From Saccopteryx bilineata (Eukaryota > Chordata > Mammalia > Chiroptera > Emballonuridae): 64,000 nucleotides of DNA. This document shows positions 12,946-24,646 of this stretch, one piece after another. Within the stretch, counting starts at the first letter, position 1, and every line of letters starts with the position of its first letter. The translations under genes and the position numbers were made by a program. The notes beneath the pieces are model-generated. The model did not search any database. It was not told the DNA's origin and was given only the letters and a program-made list of their open reading frames with translations. Location of the stretch: positions 127,858,766-127,922,765 of the forward strand of contig NC_089491.1 in assembly GCF_036850765.1 (NCBI RefSeq). Reading direction: 5' to 3'.

Positions 12946-13299
12946 AGACCCTGTCCAGTGGCTCAGTGGATAGAGCATCAGCCTGGTTTATGGATGTCCT
13001 GGGTTCAATTCCTGGTTAGGGCATACAAGAGAAGTGACTATCTGCTTCTTTCTCTCTCCTTCTCCTTCTCTCTCTCTTCTCCTCCAACAGCTGGTGACTA
13101 GATTGGTTCAAGTGTGGCTCCAGGGACTGAGGATAGCTCAGTTAATCTGAGTGTATCAGCTTCAGGCACTAAAAATAGCTCAGTACTGGAGCATCATCCC
13201 CAGACAGGTTTGCAGGGTGGATCGGTTAGGGTACATATGTAAGTCTATCACCTTATTTCCCCTCCTCTCACCTAAAAAAATAGAAAGGAAAATAAAGGA
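12946..13299 (+). mobile_element. Long tRNA-derived SINE nested beside a short SINE
   Basis: CCCTGTCCAGTGGCTCAGTGG head, TTCAATTCCTGGTTAGGGCA, CT-rich zone and a diverged body with AGGATAGCTCAGTTAATCTG and a closing GCAGGGTGGATCGG. It ends in CTCACCTAAAAAAATAG. It is an older relative of the 380-bp family, close to the copies at 24647 and 55486. Confidence 0.85.
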
Positions 13300-14103
13300 A
13301 GAAGGTGGAGAGAAAGAGAGAGATGATCAACTCATTGTTTCACTTAGTTGATCCATTTAGTTGTACACTCATTGTGCTTTTTTGTGTGTGCCCTGACTGG
13401 GGATAGAACCCATAACCTTGGCATGCTGACATGCTGGGACATGCTCTACCCACTGAAAAACCTGGCCAGGGTCTCTTCCTAAGATTGTTGACTTAAAGCT
13501 TATTTTTCTAAGTACAGTTATTTTTATTCTTTCTTTGTTTCCATTTAAATGAGATTTTTTCTATTACTTCACTTCCTGTCTATGTGTCCTAGAAGCTGAA
13601 GCGAGCCTTTTGTAAACAACATATATTTTTATATCCATTCAGTCACTATTTTTATGTATTCGTTCAATCATTAAATGTCTCTTGATTAGAGAATTTAATT
13701 AACTTACATTTAAATGATTTTTGATCAGGAAAGTTATTGTTGCCATCTTACTAATGTTTTCTGGATTTTTTTTAGTTCATTTATTTTTTTTTCCTTTCTC
13801 TTGCTATTTTTCTTTGTTATTTCTTGAGTTGATGTAGTTGTATACTTTAATTCCTTTCTCTTTTTCTTTTTTGTATATACTGTAGGTTTTTTGTTTTGGT
13901 TACTATGACGCTTGTATATAATATTTTATAGTTATAACAGTTTATTTTAATCTGATAAAATTTAATTATAATCACAAAAGTTTACTCTGTTACATTCCTT
14001 TTTTGTGGTTTTGATGTCATAATTTACATCTTAATATTTTGTCTGGCCCAATGAAAAAATACTAAGTTAAGAAGATCTAAAATTTGTGTCAAAATCTGTG
14101 TCA

Positions 14104-14455
14104 GCCTGACCACGTGGTGGCTCAGTGTACAGAGTGTTGACCTGGGATGCTGAGGACCTAGGTTCAAAATCCCAAGGTCTCTGGCTTGAGGGCAGGATTG
14201 CCAGCTTGAGCATGGGATCAACAGCTTGAGCATTGGATCACAGACATGACCCCATGGTCGCTGGCTTGAGTCCAAAGTCACTGGCTTGAGCTAGGGTGTA
14301 CTGGCTCAGCTGGAGCCTCCATTTAAGGCACATATAAAAAAACAATCAATGAACAACTGAGGTGCCACAACTATCAGTTGATGCTTCTCATCTCCCTTCC
14401 TGTCTGTCCCTGTCTGGTTCTCTCTCTATATATAAAACAAACAAACAAACAAAAG
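14104..14455 (+). mobile_element. tRNA-derived SINE, GGCTTGAGC family (long subfamily)
   Basis: CCTGACCACGTGGTGGCTCAG head, many spaced CTTGAG motifs, the CACAGACATGACCCCATGG block, CT-rich zone and (AAAC)n tail. Target duplication ATCTGTGTCA at 14094-14103 and 14456-14465. It sits at the edge of the minus-strand L1. Confidence 0.93.
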
Positions 14456-14465
14456 ATCTGTGTCA

Positions 14466-14960
14466 CCCCTATGCTTTTCAGGTTAATGAAATGTAAATTT
14501 TACTATAGACTGAGACAACCAAGAATCCAGAACTCTTTCTCCTACCACCTCCCAGTCAGGCTTCCTCCAAGGAAGACAGGATGTTGTAATTTCTCATGTT
14601 TTCCCTGGTTGCCTACAGCTGAGGTTAAGTTCTGGTTGTGCACAGCTGAGAGGCAGGAACTCTCTTTTCCTTCTCAGTCCATTCTCAGCGGACAATGGCT
14701 CTACTGTGGGTATGGCACTACTAAATAAACTGAGGTTCCAACCATCCTTGCCCCAGCATTTGTGGTGCAGGTTTTATGCTGAGAAAGGCAAAATAAGGAA
14801 ACCTGTGTCTGTTGCTTCTCTATGTACCAAGTTCTCAGATCCTTTAGTGAAAATGTCACTCCAAAAGAAGCAAGCCATTGTCTCCACCTCTACCACCCTC
14901 AACATTAGAAGTATGCTTTGGAGACTTTTGTCCCAGGGAGAGAAGCAAGATATAGAACAG
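14466..14960. other. Non-AT-rich stretch between opposed L1 fragments
   Basis: This roughly 500-bp stretch has a composition closer to exon-like or LTR/5' UTR-like DNA than its surroundings. It contains CAGCTGAGGTTAAGTTCTGG and CTGAGAGGCAGGAACTCTC. Frames of 87-116 codons cross it without any recognised domain. It may be an L1 5'/ORF1 region or another old repeat; I cannot place it. Confidence 0.4.
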
Positions 14961-14961
14961 A

Positions 14962-16205
14962 GATTTTGAATTCTTACCCAGAAGACCTAATGAAAATTTA
15001 TAGAATACTCCACTATATAAGAACAGAATATACATTCTTCTCAAGAGCATATAAAATATTCACCAGAAATGACCATGTCCTAGGGAAAAAAAAAAAGAAA
15101 AACAGACCTCAATCTATTTAAAGAGGTAGAACTAATAAAAAGTCTGTTGTCTGACAACATTTAATTGAAATTAGAAATTATTTGAAATAAATTTAGAAAA
15201 CTTATAAATATGTGGAAATTAAATTACATACTCTTAAATAACAGATGGATCAGAGATAAAATTGCAAAAAAAATTAGAAAATTCTTTGAGATGAATGAGA
15301 ATGAAAACATAACACATCAAAACTTACAGAATGATGGCCCTGGCCGGTTGCCTCAGTGGTAGAGCGTTGGCCTGGTGTGCGGGAGTCCTGGGTTCGATTC
15401 CTGGCCAGGGCACACAGGAGATGCGCCCATCTGTTTCTCCACCCCTCCCCTTCTCCCTCCTTTCTGTCTCTCTCTTCCCCTCCCGCAGCCAAGGCTCCAT
15501 TGGAGCAAAGTTTGCCAGGGCGCTGAGGATGGCTCTGTGGCCTCTGCCTCAGGCACTAGAATGGTTCTGATTGGGGCAGAGCAACACCCCGGATAGGCAG
15601 AGCATCACCCCCTGGTGGGCGTGCCGGGTGGATCGCGGTCGGGCGCATGCGGGAGTCTGACTGCCCCCTCGTTTCCAACTTCGGAAAAATACAAACAAAC
15701 AAACAAACAAACAAAAAACTTACAGAATGAAGCTTAAACCAACCTTTAGAGGAAATTTATAGCTGTACATCCAGAAAAAGAGGAAGATATATTAAAATTT
15801 TAAACTTTAATGTATGATACTAGAAAAATAGCAAATTAAATCTAAAAGTAGCAGAAAAAGGGAAGGAATAAGAATAGAGTGAAACTTTTGAATGAAAATA
15901 GAAAAACATCGGAGATCAGTGAAACCAAAATCTGATTCTTTTAAAAGATTAAGAAAATTTTGGATAAACCTCTAAGTTGACAAAAAATACAGGGAGAATA
16001 CTTAATTTCCTAGAATCAAAAATAAAAAAAGTAACAATACTCTGCATTTTTTAGAAGAAAAAGCTTATAAAGAATATTTTAGAAAAATATATACCAATAA
16101 ATTAGACAACTTAGATGAAGTGCAAAACATCCTAGAAAATCAAGGTAACCAGAAACTCATACATGTACAAACAGATATTGAGAGTTAAAAAAAGAGAAGG
16201 AAGAA
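14962..16205 (+). mobile_element. Old L1 LINE fragment, ORF2 endonuclease-side
   Basis: Sense L1 ORF2 is recognisable: a short frame near 14970-15085 encodes the end of the endonuclease domain (pattern EYTFFSRAY then HVLG). L1-like text continues past 16100, e.g. AGAAAAAATTAGAAAATTCTT-like stretches and CCTCTAAGTTGAC. A SINE interrupts it at 15335-15714. It is broken by many stops and inactive. Confidence 0.8.
15335..15714 (+). mobile_element. Full-length ~380-bp tRNA-derived SINE
   Basis: Complete head, CT-rich zone, body with CATCACCCCCTGGTGGGCG and (CAAA)n tail. Target duplication AAAACTTACAGAATGA at 15319-15334 and 15715-15730, cutting the L1 ORF2 fragment. Read-through frames on both strands are SINE artefacts. 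Confidence 0.97.
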
Positions 16206-16209
16206 GTTA

Positions 16210-16775
16210 AGTTAACTTTATATTGGCATGTTTATGAACAGTGCCAAAATTTACTTAATGAGGGTGTTATAAAATTAAAATCATTTTGATATTACTGATT
16301 GCTTTGCATTTGCAAATTACTGCTATGTGTTTCCTTAATCAACATGTGATATAGACAAAAAAAGTAAATGTTGATATATTATTTATCATTTGGACAAAAG
16401 AAGAGAAATTATTCAACATATTTTAGTATTTAACATTATAAAAAATACACAATCTTTGGAAGAACTTGTGGATGAAAATTGGGAAGAAGTGAGTGAATTT
16501 TGAAGGAGTTAAGAGCAAAGAACTCAGTCTATAGAATCAAAGACAGTGGTTCCCAAGAGCCTGCTGTGAATTTCACTTGTGCTCACACATCTGGCTCAAC
16601 CACTACTGGCTATAGATATAATGGCATCTCCTCCTCCAGCATCCAAATCTTGGACATGTGTCTCTTATTCACACATCTCATTAAGAACCTGTAGGAAATA
16701 AATTCTAAAAAAATGTACAAGAGACCTTATAATGTGTTGGTAGTGATGCCCATCCTCCATAGAAAGGCAAAATGA
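16210..16775. other. Unassigned AT-rich DNA
   Basis: No coding or repeat signature is recognised. The AATAAATTCTAAAAAAATG near 16700 is only a chance poly(A)-like motif. Confidence 0.5.
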
Positions 16776-16779
16776 TATA

Positions 16780-16975
16780 ATAACATTTCTATCTAACTGA
16801 ACAGTTAGAAAAGCTTGTGTGTATTCTACATTATTAAACTCACGACTATGTTGGGAGATAATCATTTCACAGTTAATAGTACTGAGTCTCATTGAGGCTA
16901 AATGACATGTTCAAAATCACACAACCAGTAAGTCACTAAGCCAAGAATAAAATTCTTGTCTTATAATGAAAGAAT
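16780..16975 (-). mobile_element. MIR SINE relic
   Basis: The plus strand shows complement of MIR: TCATTGAGGCTAAATGACAT, then AAAATCACACAACCAGTAAG and a decayed TTCTTGTCTTATAATG. It is highly diverged. Confidence 0.72.
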
Positions 16976-16979
16976 GTAG

Positions 16980-17690
16980 ATTTTGTTTTATTACAGCTTC
17001 TTCTACTGTGCTAATAAAATTCCCTCTATTCTATTGTTACTAAGAGCATGGCCTAAACTTGATTTTAGATTTGTTCTAATCACTCCAATCAACTTAACTG
17101 GTAAAATAAATATTAGACCTACAGTTACAAAACTCTTTTGGTATAAATCTGCTTTTCATAACATATACTTCCTTCTCTATACAACTGAATTTCTGTGTCT
17201 TTTTTTTATACCGCTATAAAAAGATAAAGATAATTTTATTTTTAAAAAGTAAATTTATATATTGAAAGCCTGTGATTTAATAAAGAGATAAGGTACTACT
17301 AGTTTGTTGACATTTTTTCTTTGCTATTTTTAACAATAAAGTGGTAAACACTTAAAAAGATAAAATGGTAAAATATTCATTTTCATTTAAGGAAGTGCAG
17401 AGAAGTAAATAATTTGGATTACCAAAAAAAAAAAAATAGAGAAAAGTGAATAACTAGATGGTATCTTCTGAAAATTAAAATAAAAAGATTCTATCATAGA
17501 AGTGACACAAAATACTATGTCACAAAAATACTACCATGAAACACTAGTTGGCCACAACAGTACTATTTTGATGCCTCACTTAATATCCAGAATCTGGATG
17601 CAGGCTGACCAATTTTTATTTGATCTACACAAGGTTGTAATAATTGTGAACTTTAAAATACTGAATATATTCTTTGATATTAGGATATAA
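16980..17690. other. Unassigned AT-rich DNA
   Basis: No gene or named repeat seen. Poly-A tract at about 17424-17437. Confidence 0.5.
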
Positions 17691-17846
17691 GGCCAGTCAG
17701 TTGACAACCTTGTCCTGAAATGACAAGGTTGTGGCTTCAATTCCTGGTCAGGCACACATGGTAAGCAACTAATGAATGCACGACTTTTCTTCCCCCTCTC
17801 CTCTTTCTCCCTTTTTCTCTCTGTCTCTCTAAAAATCAATGAAAAG
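17691..17846 (+). mobile_element. Short tRNA-derived SINE
   Basis: GGCCAGTCAGTTGACAACC head, GGCTTCAATTCCTGGTCAGG B-box region, CT-rich zone and TCTCTAAAAATCAATGAAAAG tail. This is the short form without the GC-rich body. Confidence 0.85.
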
Positions 17847-17848
17847 TA

Positions 17849-18008
17849 AGCCCTGGACAGACAGCTTGGTTTGTTGGAGTGTCACCCTGGTTCTCAGGGG
17901 TTGCTGGTTCAACTCCCTGGTCAGTGTTTATACAGGAACATGAGCCACTCCCTGTTCCTGTCTCTCTCTCCCTGCCTCCCTCTCAAATAAATAAATAAAT
18001 AAATAAGA
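17849..18008 (+). mobile_element. Short tRNA-derived SINE, tandem with previous
   Basis: AGCCCTGGACAGACAGCTTGG head, GGTTCAACTCCCTGGTCAG, CTCCCTGCCTCCC zone and an (AAAT)n tail. It directly abuts the SINE ending at 17846, so one probably landed in the tail of the other. Confidence 0.85.
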
Positions 18009-18229
18009 AAGATATTTTAAATTATTTTGTTAAATTGTTAAACTTACTTTAAAAAAAGGAGTTAAATCTCTATAAAAGTCACTTCTGGGCATTAAATCAC
18101 CTCTATCCCTATTTGAAATGATTATGGGAAGTTTTTGATAAAAACTACTGACACCTCTATCTTTATAATATTATATACTCAGGAGAAAGGGATACAAAAT
18201 AAAAATTTGCAACATATTTTACAGGATCA

Positions 18230-18890
18230 AGTATAAACTCTCTGATGAATTTTCAGGTGCTAAACATAAGCTTTCTTGATGCATTTCAGGAATAAATCCT
18301 TTGTATCTGATTAAAATGCAGATGAGCATCATAAACTGTGTAATTTGAAAGAACTGAATGCATGGTGCAATCTGCCTCCATCTGCTTTCAGGTGTAAAGC
18401 GGGAGGGAGTTTCGCTGAAAGTACCACTGAATCCAATTTAGGTTAAAATTCAGGGAATTAAACATGCCAGTCTGATCTCCCCAATTTTTGTGTGTGTCTG
18501 CATTTAAGTCATTTTGTTGTATGTGTACGGGTTTAGGCCATCTGCATAACCATATTGCTGTTAATTGTGATAAAGTATGTTTTTAATATTTTTTCATAAA
18601 TATGGTGCCATATCCATATGGGGACAAAAAAAAACCCCACCCAGCTAAAATTATTAGAAGGGTTTTGAAAAAACTTTAGAATTAAATTAACTGCCACAGG
18701 CTCATTTCTTCAATAAGTTGTGTGCCTCTTCTAACATTTTTCTGCAAATCCGAGAGCAGTGAAATGAAGCCATATGTAGTGAGCAGAAACCAGTTAAATA
18801 GCAGAGGTTCCTCTGAAAGCTATTGCTCCAGGTTATTAGGAGCACAAAGACAGGGGCTTTGAAAAGATGCATTTTGATATCAAACAAATG
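18230..18890. other. Repeat-free stretch, candidate conserved non-coding element
   Basis: Moderate GC, no simple repeat and no transposon signature, with homeodomain-like TTAATT cores near 18560 and an octamer-like ATGCAGATGAGC. In a repeat-dense region this is what conserved regulatory DNA would look like, but conservation cannot be judged from one sequence. Confidence 0.3.
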
Positions 18891-18892
18891 TC

Positions 18893-19085
18893 TCCTGTCT
18901 AATAATTGTGTGGATCAGGGGACTTTTAAAATTTCTCTGAGCTTCAATTTCAGCTTTGGTAAGTAGTCATGATTAATGTGCTTCCATAGGGTTTGTGAGA
19001 GGATTATGGTTAAACAGCACCTAGTACAGTGTCTGCATATTGCTAGTGTAAAATGCATAGAGTCTGTTTTTACTCTGGTTTTTAT
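18893..19085 (+). mobile_element. MIR SINE relic
   Basis: MIR core order is retained: CTCTGAGCTTCAATTTCAGC, GTGAGAGGATTATGGTTAAA and AGCACCTAGTACAGTGTCTG. These correspond to the core and 3' part of MIR. Confidence 0.8.
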
Positions 19086-19089
19086 TTAT

Positions 19090-20700
19090 ACAACCATATG
19101 GTAGAGCTTTGTTAAAGAGACAGAGAGGAACCCACACAGAAGTATTCTACAATGTGTTCCCTGCACTTATTCCATGCATCTTGAATTTTTCTACAATAAT
19201 TTTCACATTTTGTATTTTTTATGCTAATATATATAATGAAATACAGAATCACATTCTAAATTATTCAATGACCATCTCATTTTAGGGCTTAAACTTTCAC
19301 TTGTGCTTGGAAACATGTTACTTCCAAGACAGCAGTATTTTAAAACATAGAGGCTACTTGCAAAATTGCAGAGATGGTCCTCATGATGCCTTAGGGACAA
19401 GTAACAATGATATTACAACATGCTGTATATTAAGATTTCTTAAGTCAGAGACTTGAGGATACTGAGTCATCACATGATCCACTGAAGTATGAAAAAAATC
19501 AATCCCGTAAAAAAAGGAGTCACTGTAAATGGCACTTTAGTTTCAGGCCAAACCACCAATTGTCATATTTAATTAATGTAATTTGTACTAATATTATTTT
19601 TTATACAATTTAAATTTAATCAGTGATTATTTTGCATTTTACATTACATATAAGCCATAAAGAAAGTAGGATAACTAATTTTATGCATTGTATATATTTA
19701 AATAACTTTATGTTAAATTCACTCTAGAAGCATAAAAAAAGTTTTCTGCAAATAAATAGAAACTAAAATGAATTAATTTTAAAGAACTAGAAAGAGCAAT
19801 CTCTTTAGAAGAAAAAAATAGCCCCATTTTATACTATTTTGGAAGCTAAAAATCTATAATATTAAAATGAATTAGAAAAGTACATAAGTACAGATTACAT
19901 AAATTACATTTTTATTTGGTAAAAAATTACATGTGTCAGCTGTAATGAAAGATAAAATATAATAATAAAGGAACTATAAGCAAAGACAAATGAAAATCTG
20001 AAATAAAATGTTTGATGGAACTATACTTAATTAAAATTTGGCACACAAAAATTGTCACCAATTTAAAATGCAAATGGTTCCACCTAATATTAGTAATATT
20101 TGACACATAAGAGTTAATATTTTTATTTTATGTCCAAAATTATACATTAAGGAAATAAAAAAAAACAGACACAAGAAAAATGAGCAAGGAATATAATCAG
20201 GATATTCACAGAAGAGAAAATGCAAATAGCCTTCTAATGAAAATAGGTTCAAGTTCATGAGTCATCAAGGACAAAATTATTGAAACAATGAGATGTTTAA
20301 AAAAAATCAGGTTGACAGAAGTCTGAAAGATCCATCATATTTAGTATGGTCAAGCATGTACACAACCAAAATCTCCATCAAGTGTAACTGTATATCACTT
20401 CAAACTTTGTGGAATTTATCTAACTTTTTAAACATTAAAACATACATAACCACTGAAACAGGAATCTTACATGGGACTTGATCCAAAACAGAAATTAAAA
20501 TGTCATTACATAGAAATAGTACGCTATAAGGATTTTTATTATACTTTATTAGAAGTTGAAAAAATAAAAACAAAAATAATCTGAATATCAATATGGAAAT
20601 ACTGATAAATTATAGTGAGTCAATGTCTGAGATCAATTTTTATATATTTATTTTGAGAAAAATGCATTGTTAAGTGAAAAAAGCAAGGAACAGAATGATA
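19090..20700. other. Very AT-rich unassigned DNA
   Basis: Nothing recognisable as gene, SINE or LTR; frames here are all below about 70 codons and low complexity. Confidence 0.55.
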
Positions 20701-20705
20701 TTTTT

Positions 20706-20894
20706 CCCCTGGCTGTACACCTTGGTTGGTTAGAATGTTGTCCCACAGTGCAGAGGTTGCCGGTTTAATCCCCGGTCAGGGCACATACAGGAATAGATCT
20801 ATGTTCCTGTGTGTGTGTGTGTGTCTGTGTGTGTGTGTGTCTGTGTGTGTGTCTTTCCCTTCCTCTCTTGCTAAAATCAATAAATTTTAAAAAA
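20706..20894 (+). mobile_element. Short tRNA-derived SINE with (TG)n expansion
   Basis: CCCCTGGCTGTACACCTTGG head, TTTAATCCCCGGTCAGGGCA, then a (TG)n tract at about 20811-20852 replacing part of the CT zone, and a TAAAATCAATAAATTTTAAA tail. Confidence 0.88.
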
Positions 20895-21144
20895 TGAATT
20901 ATTTCTTATAATAATGTTTCATTTAAAACTTGTATATACTTATATAGAATCTATAATAAACATATTTTCTAAATTGTTATTCTGCTTATAGTTAAAATGT
21001 AATTTTAGTAAAATATGAGAATTTTAATTTACTAAATACTTCTGTATTGTTAATGTAGTGTGCAAGTATTGCTGAAAATAAATGCATAGATATATTAAAA
21101 ATATTGCAAAAAACTCCCCTATTTTATCTGTCCTTACAAAAAGA

Positions 21145-21530
21145 TGTATTGGGCAAAGAAGGGTGTTAGGCTTGCTCACTTGTAGTTTGCTTGATTGGTA
21201 CACGAGCATGGGGCAGCACCAGGTATGTGTAGTCTATATGAGGTTGCAGGTGCTTGCCCTCACGGCGGCAGATTGTAGATTGCGGATTGCCTGCCACCCA
21301 TGTGAGGGGCCATTTTTGCTATTGTTTGCCAGAGAAGGGTTTTTTCCCCCCAGTCTGTTTGCTCGTCAGCCGGGAGAGAGAGAAGTGGTTTTCCCTATCT
21401 GCTTGCTTGTGTGCTGTTGGGAGACTCTAATAAACAGAATGACCCACCGCCCTCCAGCTCCACAGTTCCTTTGCAGTCTGTCCAAATCCAATGTGAACCT
21501 GCCTGGCCTCGGCCACTGGCCTTATGGTGT
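21145..21530 (+). mobile_element. Probable solo LTR (ERV)
   Basis: Starts TGTATTGGGCAAAGAAGG. It is unusually GC-rich for the area and has an AATAAA signal inside CTCTAATAAACAGAATGACC (about 21429), then a U5-like segment with AATGTGAACCTGCCTGGCC. Its 3' part resembles the end of the solo LTR at 51642, which supports an LTR origin. No target duplication found; a 150-codon frame over it has no recognisable domain. Confidence 0.55.
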
Positions 21531-21535
21531 GTAAT

Positions 21536-22980
21536 TAATCTTTGTAGAAAAGTCCCTAAGATTTTGAATGCTGAGTCAAGAAGTACACAATTAAAATATT
21601 TAATTATATGACCAGATTCCTTTATAAATACTGTACCATTTTACTTTTTGGGTTTCAAATTCTCTATACTCATCACTAGAGTATTGTCTTTTAAAAAATA
21701 TATTTTCCAATTTAACAGGTCATATTTTATTCCTTTATATTGTATTTTGTTTTTATGTCACATGCTTGACATATACATAATCTGTGAATAGATATCCATT
21801 GTACTATTTAGTGAGTTTTAAATTATTTTACAAAGTATTTTATTTGTGTATTTGTTTGTAATTTCCTAACTATGACATGTACCCATGTATCGACTTAAAA
21901 TCCTTGATTTTTATTTTTTCAATATCTCAAAATAAGACCCATTAAACCTGTCTAGCTATTTTATTTATAAGGTAAAGGAAGAGATTATATAAAATATAGA
22001 TCTTAAATAATTTTAAGTGACTTCTGAATATTTAAGATTGGATAGCACTACAAAATTTTGCAACTTTTTTGAGACTATAATAATATAGTTAATATTTTTC
22101 CATGTTGGAGAGCAGCAAAAAATTGTATGCAAATTTAGTTTTATTTTCATTTTCATTCTTGAGATTGTGTACTACATATTCATGAAAGATTATTGAACAT
22201 ATTTTTTTTTACAAAAGTACTACTTAAATAAGCTGAAACTGCTTTCAGCATGAAATTAAAAAAAAAAAAACTACCTAAACTTTTTAGCGCTGTTAAATAT
22301 AGCATTAAACTTGAAAATGCAAGGCTTGGAAACCGATGTTGGTATTTGTTAGCAGATGTGTTGACCCTGATAAATGGAGTTCAGTTACTCCATGGCAGAT
22401 ACCACCATTGAAATGAAGAGACAGGAAGAATAAAGAGCTCAGCTTGAAAGGAGTTTTGCCTTTAAATGGGTTACTGTTTCCAATGATTTTCTTTATGGCT
22501 TTTGTTCTGGAGAAAAAAGTTATTGGATATTTCATTTGCTTTCTTTTCAGTATCAGATTTTTGATAGCCCTAGTGTCTCTTTATGGGAAACTCATTTCCT
22601 TAAAAAACATTTTAAAGTAAAACTAAGAGATTTAAGGTCCCCAGGGGTCCGCTACTTGGTTCTCTAGTTTCTTAGTATTTTCTGTAAAATATGTAGTCCT
22701 AAAGGCATAATGCTATTAAAGGACAAACTTCCTGAAAACTTCTGAGGGGGAAAATATTCTGATTTTGATTTTCTAAAATTTTATATGAAAGAGGTCATTG
22801 CATCTTTGAAATAGTTTATGTAAGCCAGAGGCAATAAAATGAAATTTTAATGTTCTCTTTTTCTTTTTATATTCCTGCCCAGTTTGTGCTATTTTCTTAT
22901 CTGTTTATAAGCCAAGAGAAGTAGTGTATTATTATTTATATAGTCTTTAATAGCCTTTCACTGTAAAAATGGTCTATGCT
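21536..22980. other. Unassigned DNA; part may be conserved non-coding
   Basis: Mostly AT-rich without named repeats. Positions about 22285-22560 are repeat-free with moderate GC and look unique. No reading frame there has a domain. Confidence 0.45.
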
Positions 22981-22984
22981 TGAA

Positions 22985-23215
22985 ATACTTTCTTTTATTA
23001 ATGTATCTTTTTCCTTTTATTGAATTTAGTGGGGTAATAGTGGTTAACAAAATTATAGAGGTTTCAGGTGCACAATTCTACAACACATCATTTGTACACT
23101 TTATTGTGTGTTCACCGCCACAGGTCAAGTCTCCGTTTATCACATTTGCCCCCCCTGTATCCTCCTCCAACTCTCTCTACCCCCTCCACCCAGCAATCAT
23201 CACATGCATGATTAA
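22985..23215 (-). mobile_element. L1 3' end (antisense)
   Basis: TTTTATTGAATTTAGTGGGG, GGTTTCAGGTGCACAATTCT, TGTGTGTTCACCGCCACAGG-like text and a pyrimidine-rich CCCCCCCTGTATCCTCC form the complement of a mammalian L1 3' UTR. The same family occurs at 62365 (same strand) and 29926 (opposite strand). Confidence 0.82.
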
Positions 23216-23219
23216 CCTA

Positions 23220-24075
23220 AAAGAGTTTACTTAGGTAGGGTTACATTCATTAGCTCTGCTATTACCAGGCACAATCGGAAAACCACTTGTCCTTGGGGCT
23301 TCCTTTCTCTATTCATAAGTTAAACATAAGTGAATCAGCCTGTTAGGTGTCAGGAGGATACTTGATCAGACTGTATGCCTCAGGTGATTGCTTTAGTATA
23401 TATTAAATATACAGATATTAGCAAAATTACTTTCTGGAAAGAATAAAGAGAAGTTAATTCACTGTACTTTTTATTGCTGTTTATTGTACCAATAACAAAT
23501 CTGAAAACAAATTTAAAATATTCTAAATTCTACTGTTCTATCCAATCAAATACAGTAACAGATCTGTTCTCTCCCCGCTGTTGTCTATTTGCATTCATGA
23601 ATTTTACATATATGTAACCATAGTGTAGGTACGATTGGATTTCGTTCAATCTTGAAGCAAACAAAGTATCCCTAAACAGCTTTGTTCTCCTGATTCTGGA
23701 GTCTTAACATAGGCCATAGTAAGTTCTCAGTGACTCAGTTTTATATAAGGCTAGAATAGCTTACTGAAATAATGAATTATTTAAAAGCTTCTTATTTCAT
23801 ATTCAGAGTTATAAAATTCAAAAAATGTAAACAGCTTCATGAAGACTACTGTTTCTTTAAGCAAGTTTAACACATATCTCAACATGAACATCTGAAAATA
23901 TTGGGTATGACCTTTTTATGTATATTTTAACCTTGTAACCTAATTAACAAAAAGACTCTGGTTATCTCTCAGATAAGCAAAATCTAATACATATATATTG
24001 GCTTATAAGAAGACCTCAAATAATATGTATTAAAATTTTGAGAATATAAGCAAAAATTTCTCCTTATCATAAATA
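23220..24075. other. Unassigned AT-rich DNA
   Basis: No gene, tandem repeat or confident transposon is seen. Confidence 0.5.
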
Positions 24076-24077
24076 CT

Positions 24078-24606
24078 GTTGGGGAGGAAATATTTTCCTT
24101 CTGTTTCTACAGGTTCCTTGACTGGTCTAATAATTAAAATGACATAAGATAGGTTAATAGGAGAAAAACAAATTTAATTATGCATATATGGGAGCCCCAT
24201 AAAAATATGTGACCCAAAGGCAGTCCTGCAATTAAGGCTTATATACCATCCTGAGCTATGGAATAAAATAGGAGCCTGGGACTTCCAAGGGAAGGAGGGT
24301 AATTCACAAAATGATAAGAAGAGCTGAGGTTTCTGTTGCCATACAGATTGGTGTTTAAGATAAAGTTATCTCTGCTGGTAGCTCTCTTAGTGGGCCAGGC
24401 CTTCAATCTAAATTCTTTTAAGAAAATATAGGAAGGTAAAAGTCTGTCTTGAGAGTGCAGGGCTTGATTGCCTTGAGCTTAAAATAATGACCATGCTATA
24501 GTTGTACAATTTTGGGTATCCTTCCTGAACCCCATGACTATCTATCCCAGAAAATTTATTAGGCCATTGAGTATATCTTTTCCTATTAACAAAATGGAGG
24601 ACAACA
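24078..24606 (-). mobile_element. Solo LTR of a class I-like ERV
   Basis: Boundaries read TGTTGGGGAGG...GGACAACA. On the minus strand there is a GGTATATAAGCC TATA-like box, then GGGGCTCCCATATATGC, AATTAAATTTGTTTTTCTCC and a CCTTCTGTTTCTACAGG-complement end, the arrangement of a U3-R-U5 unit. I recall similar mammalian LTRs but cannot name the family. No clear 4-5 bp target duplication. Confidence 0.6.
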
Positions 24607-24646
24607 GATCTTACTTTTATTAACTACTAATTAACGATTGTTCCTG

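Larger units (their letters stand above)
12727..13472 (-). mobile_element. Short SINE on minus strand, split by two other SINEs
   Basis: The tail part (TTGATTTGATAGAGAGAG, 12740-12772) and the remainder (13301-13472, ending GAAAAACCTGGCCAGGG) read as one short tRNA-derived SINE. Between them lie two plus-strand SINEs. The break carries the direct repeat AGAAGGTGGAG (about 12762-12772 and 13300-13310), which is the target duplication of the inserted block. Confidence 0.8.
10420..14060 (-). mobile_element. Old L1 LINE (ORF2 part), interrupted
   Basis: The plus strand shows complement of L1 ORF2: TTGATTTTATAATCTACAAC, a later GGATCAGGTCATCAGC, TTCATCATGAAAGAATGTTA, TCCATGTATTTGTAAGTTTC and, near 13600, AGCCTTTTGTAAACAACATA. 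All frames are broken; the best surviving piece is about 100 codons on the minus strand at 12053-12361. SINE insertions at 11101-11450 and 12727-13472 split it. It is an inactive mammalian-age L1. Confidence 0.85.

Noticed and set aside
21082..21534. 150-codon plus frame
   Set aside because: It lies in an LTR-like segment, has no recognised domain and no exon context.
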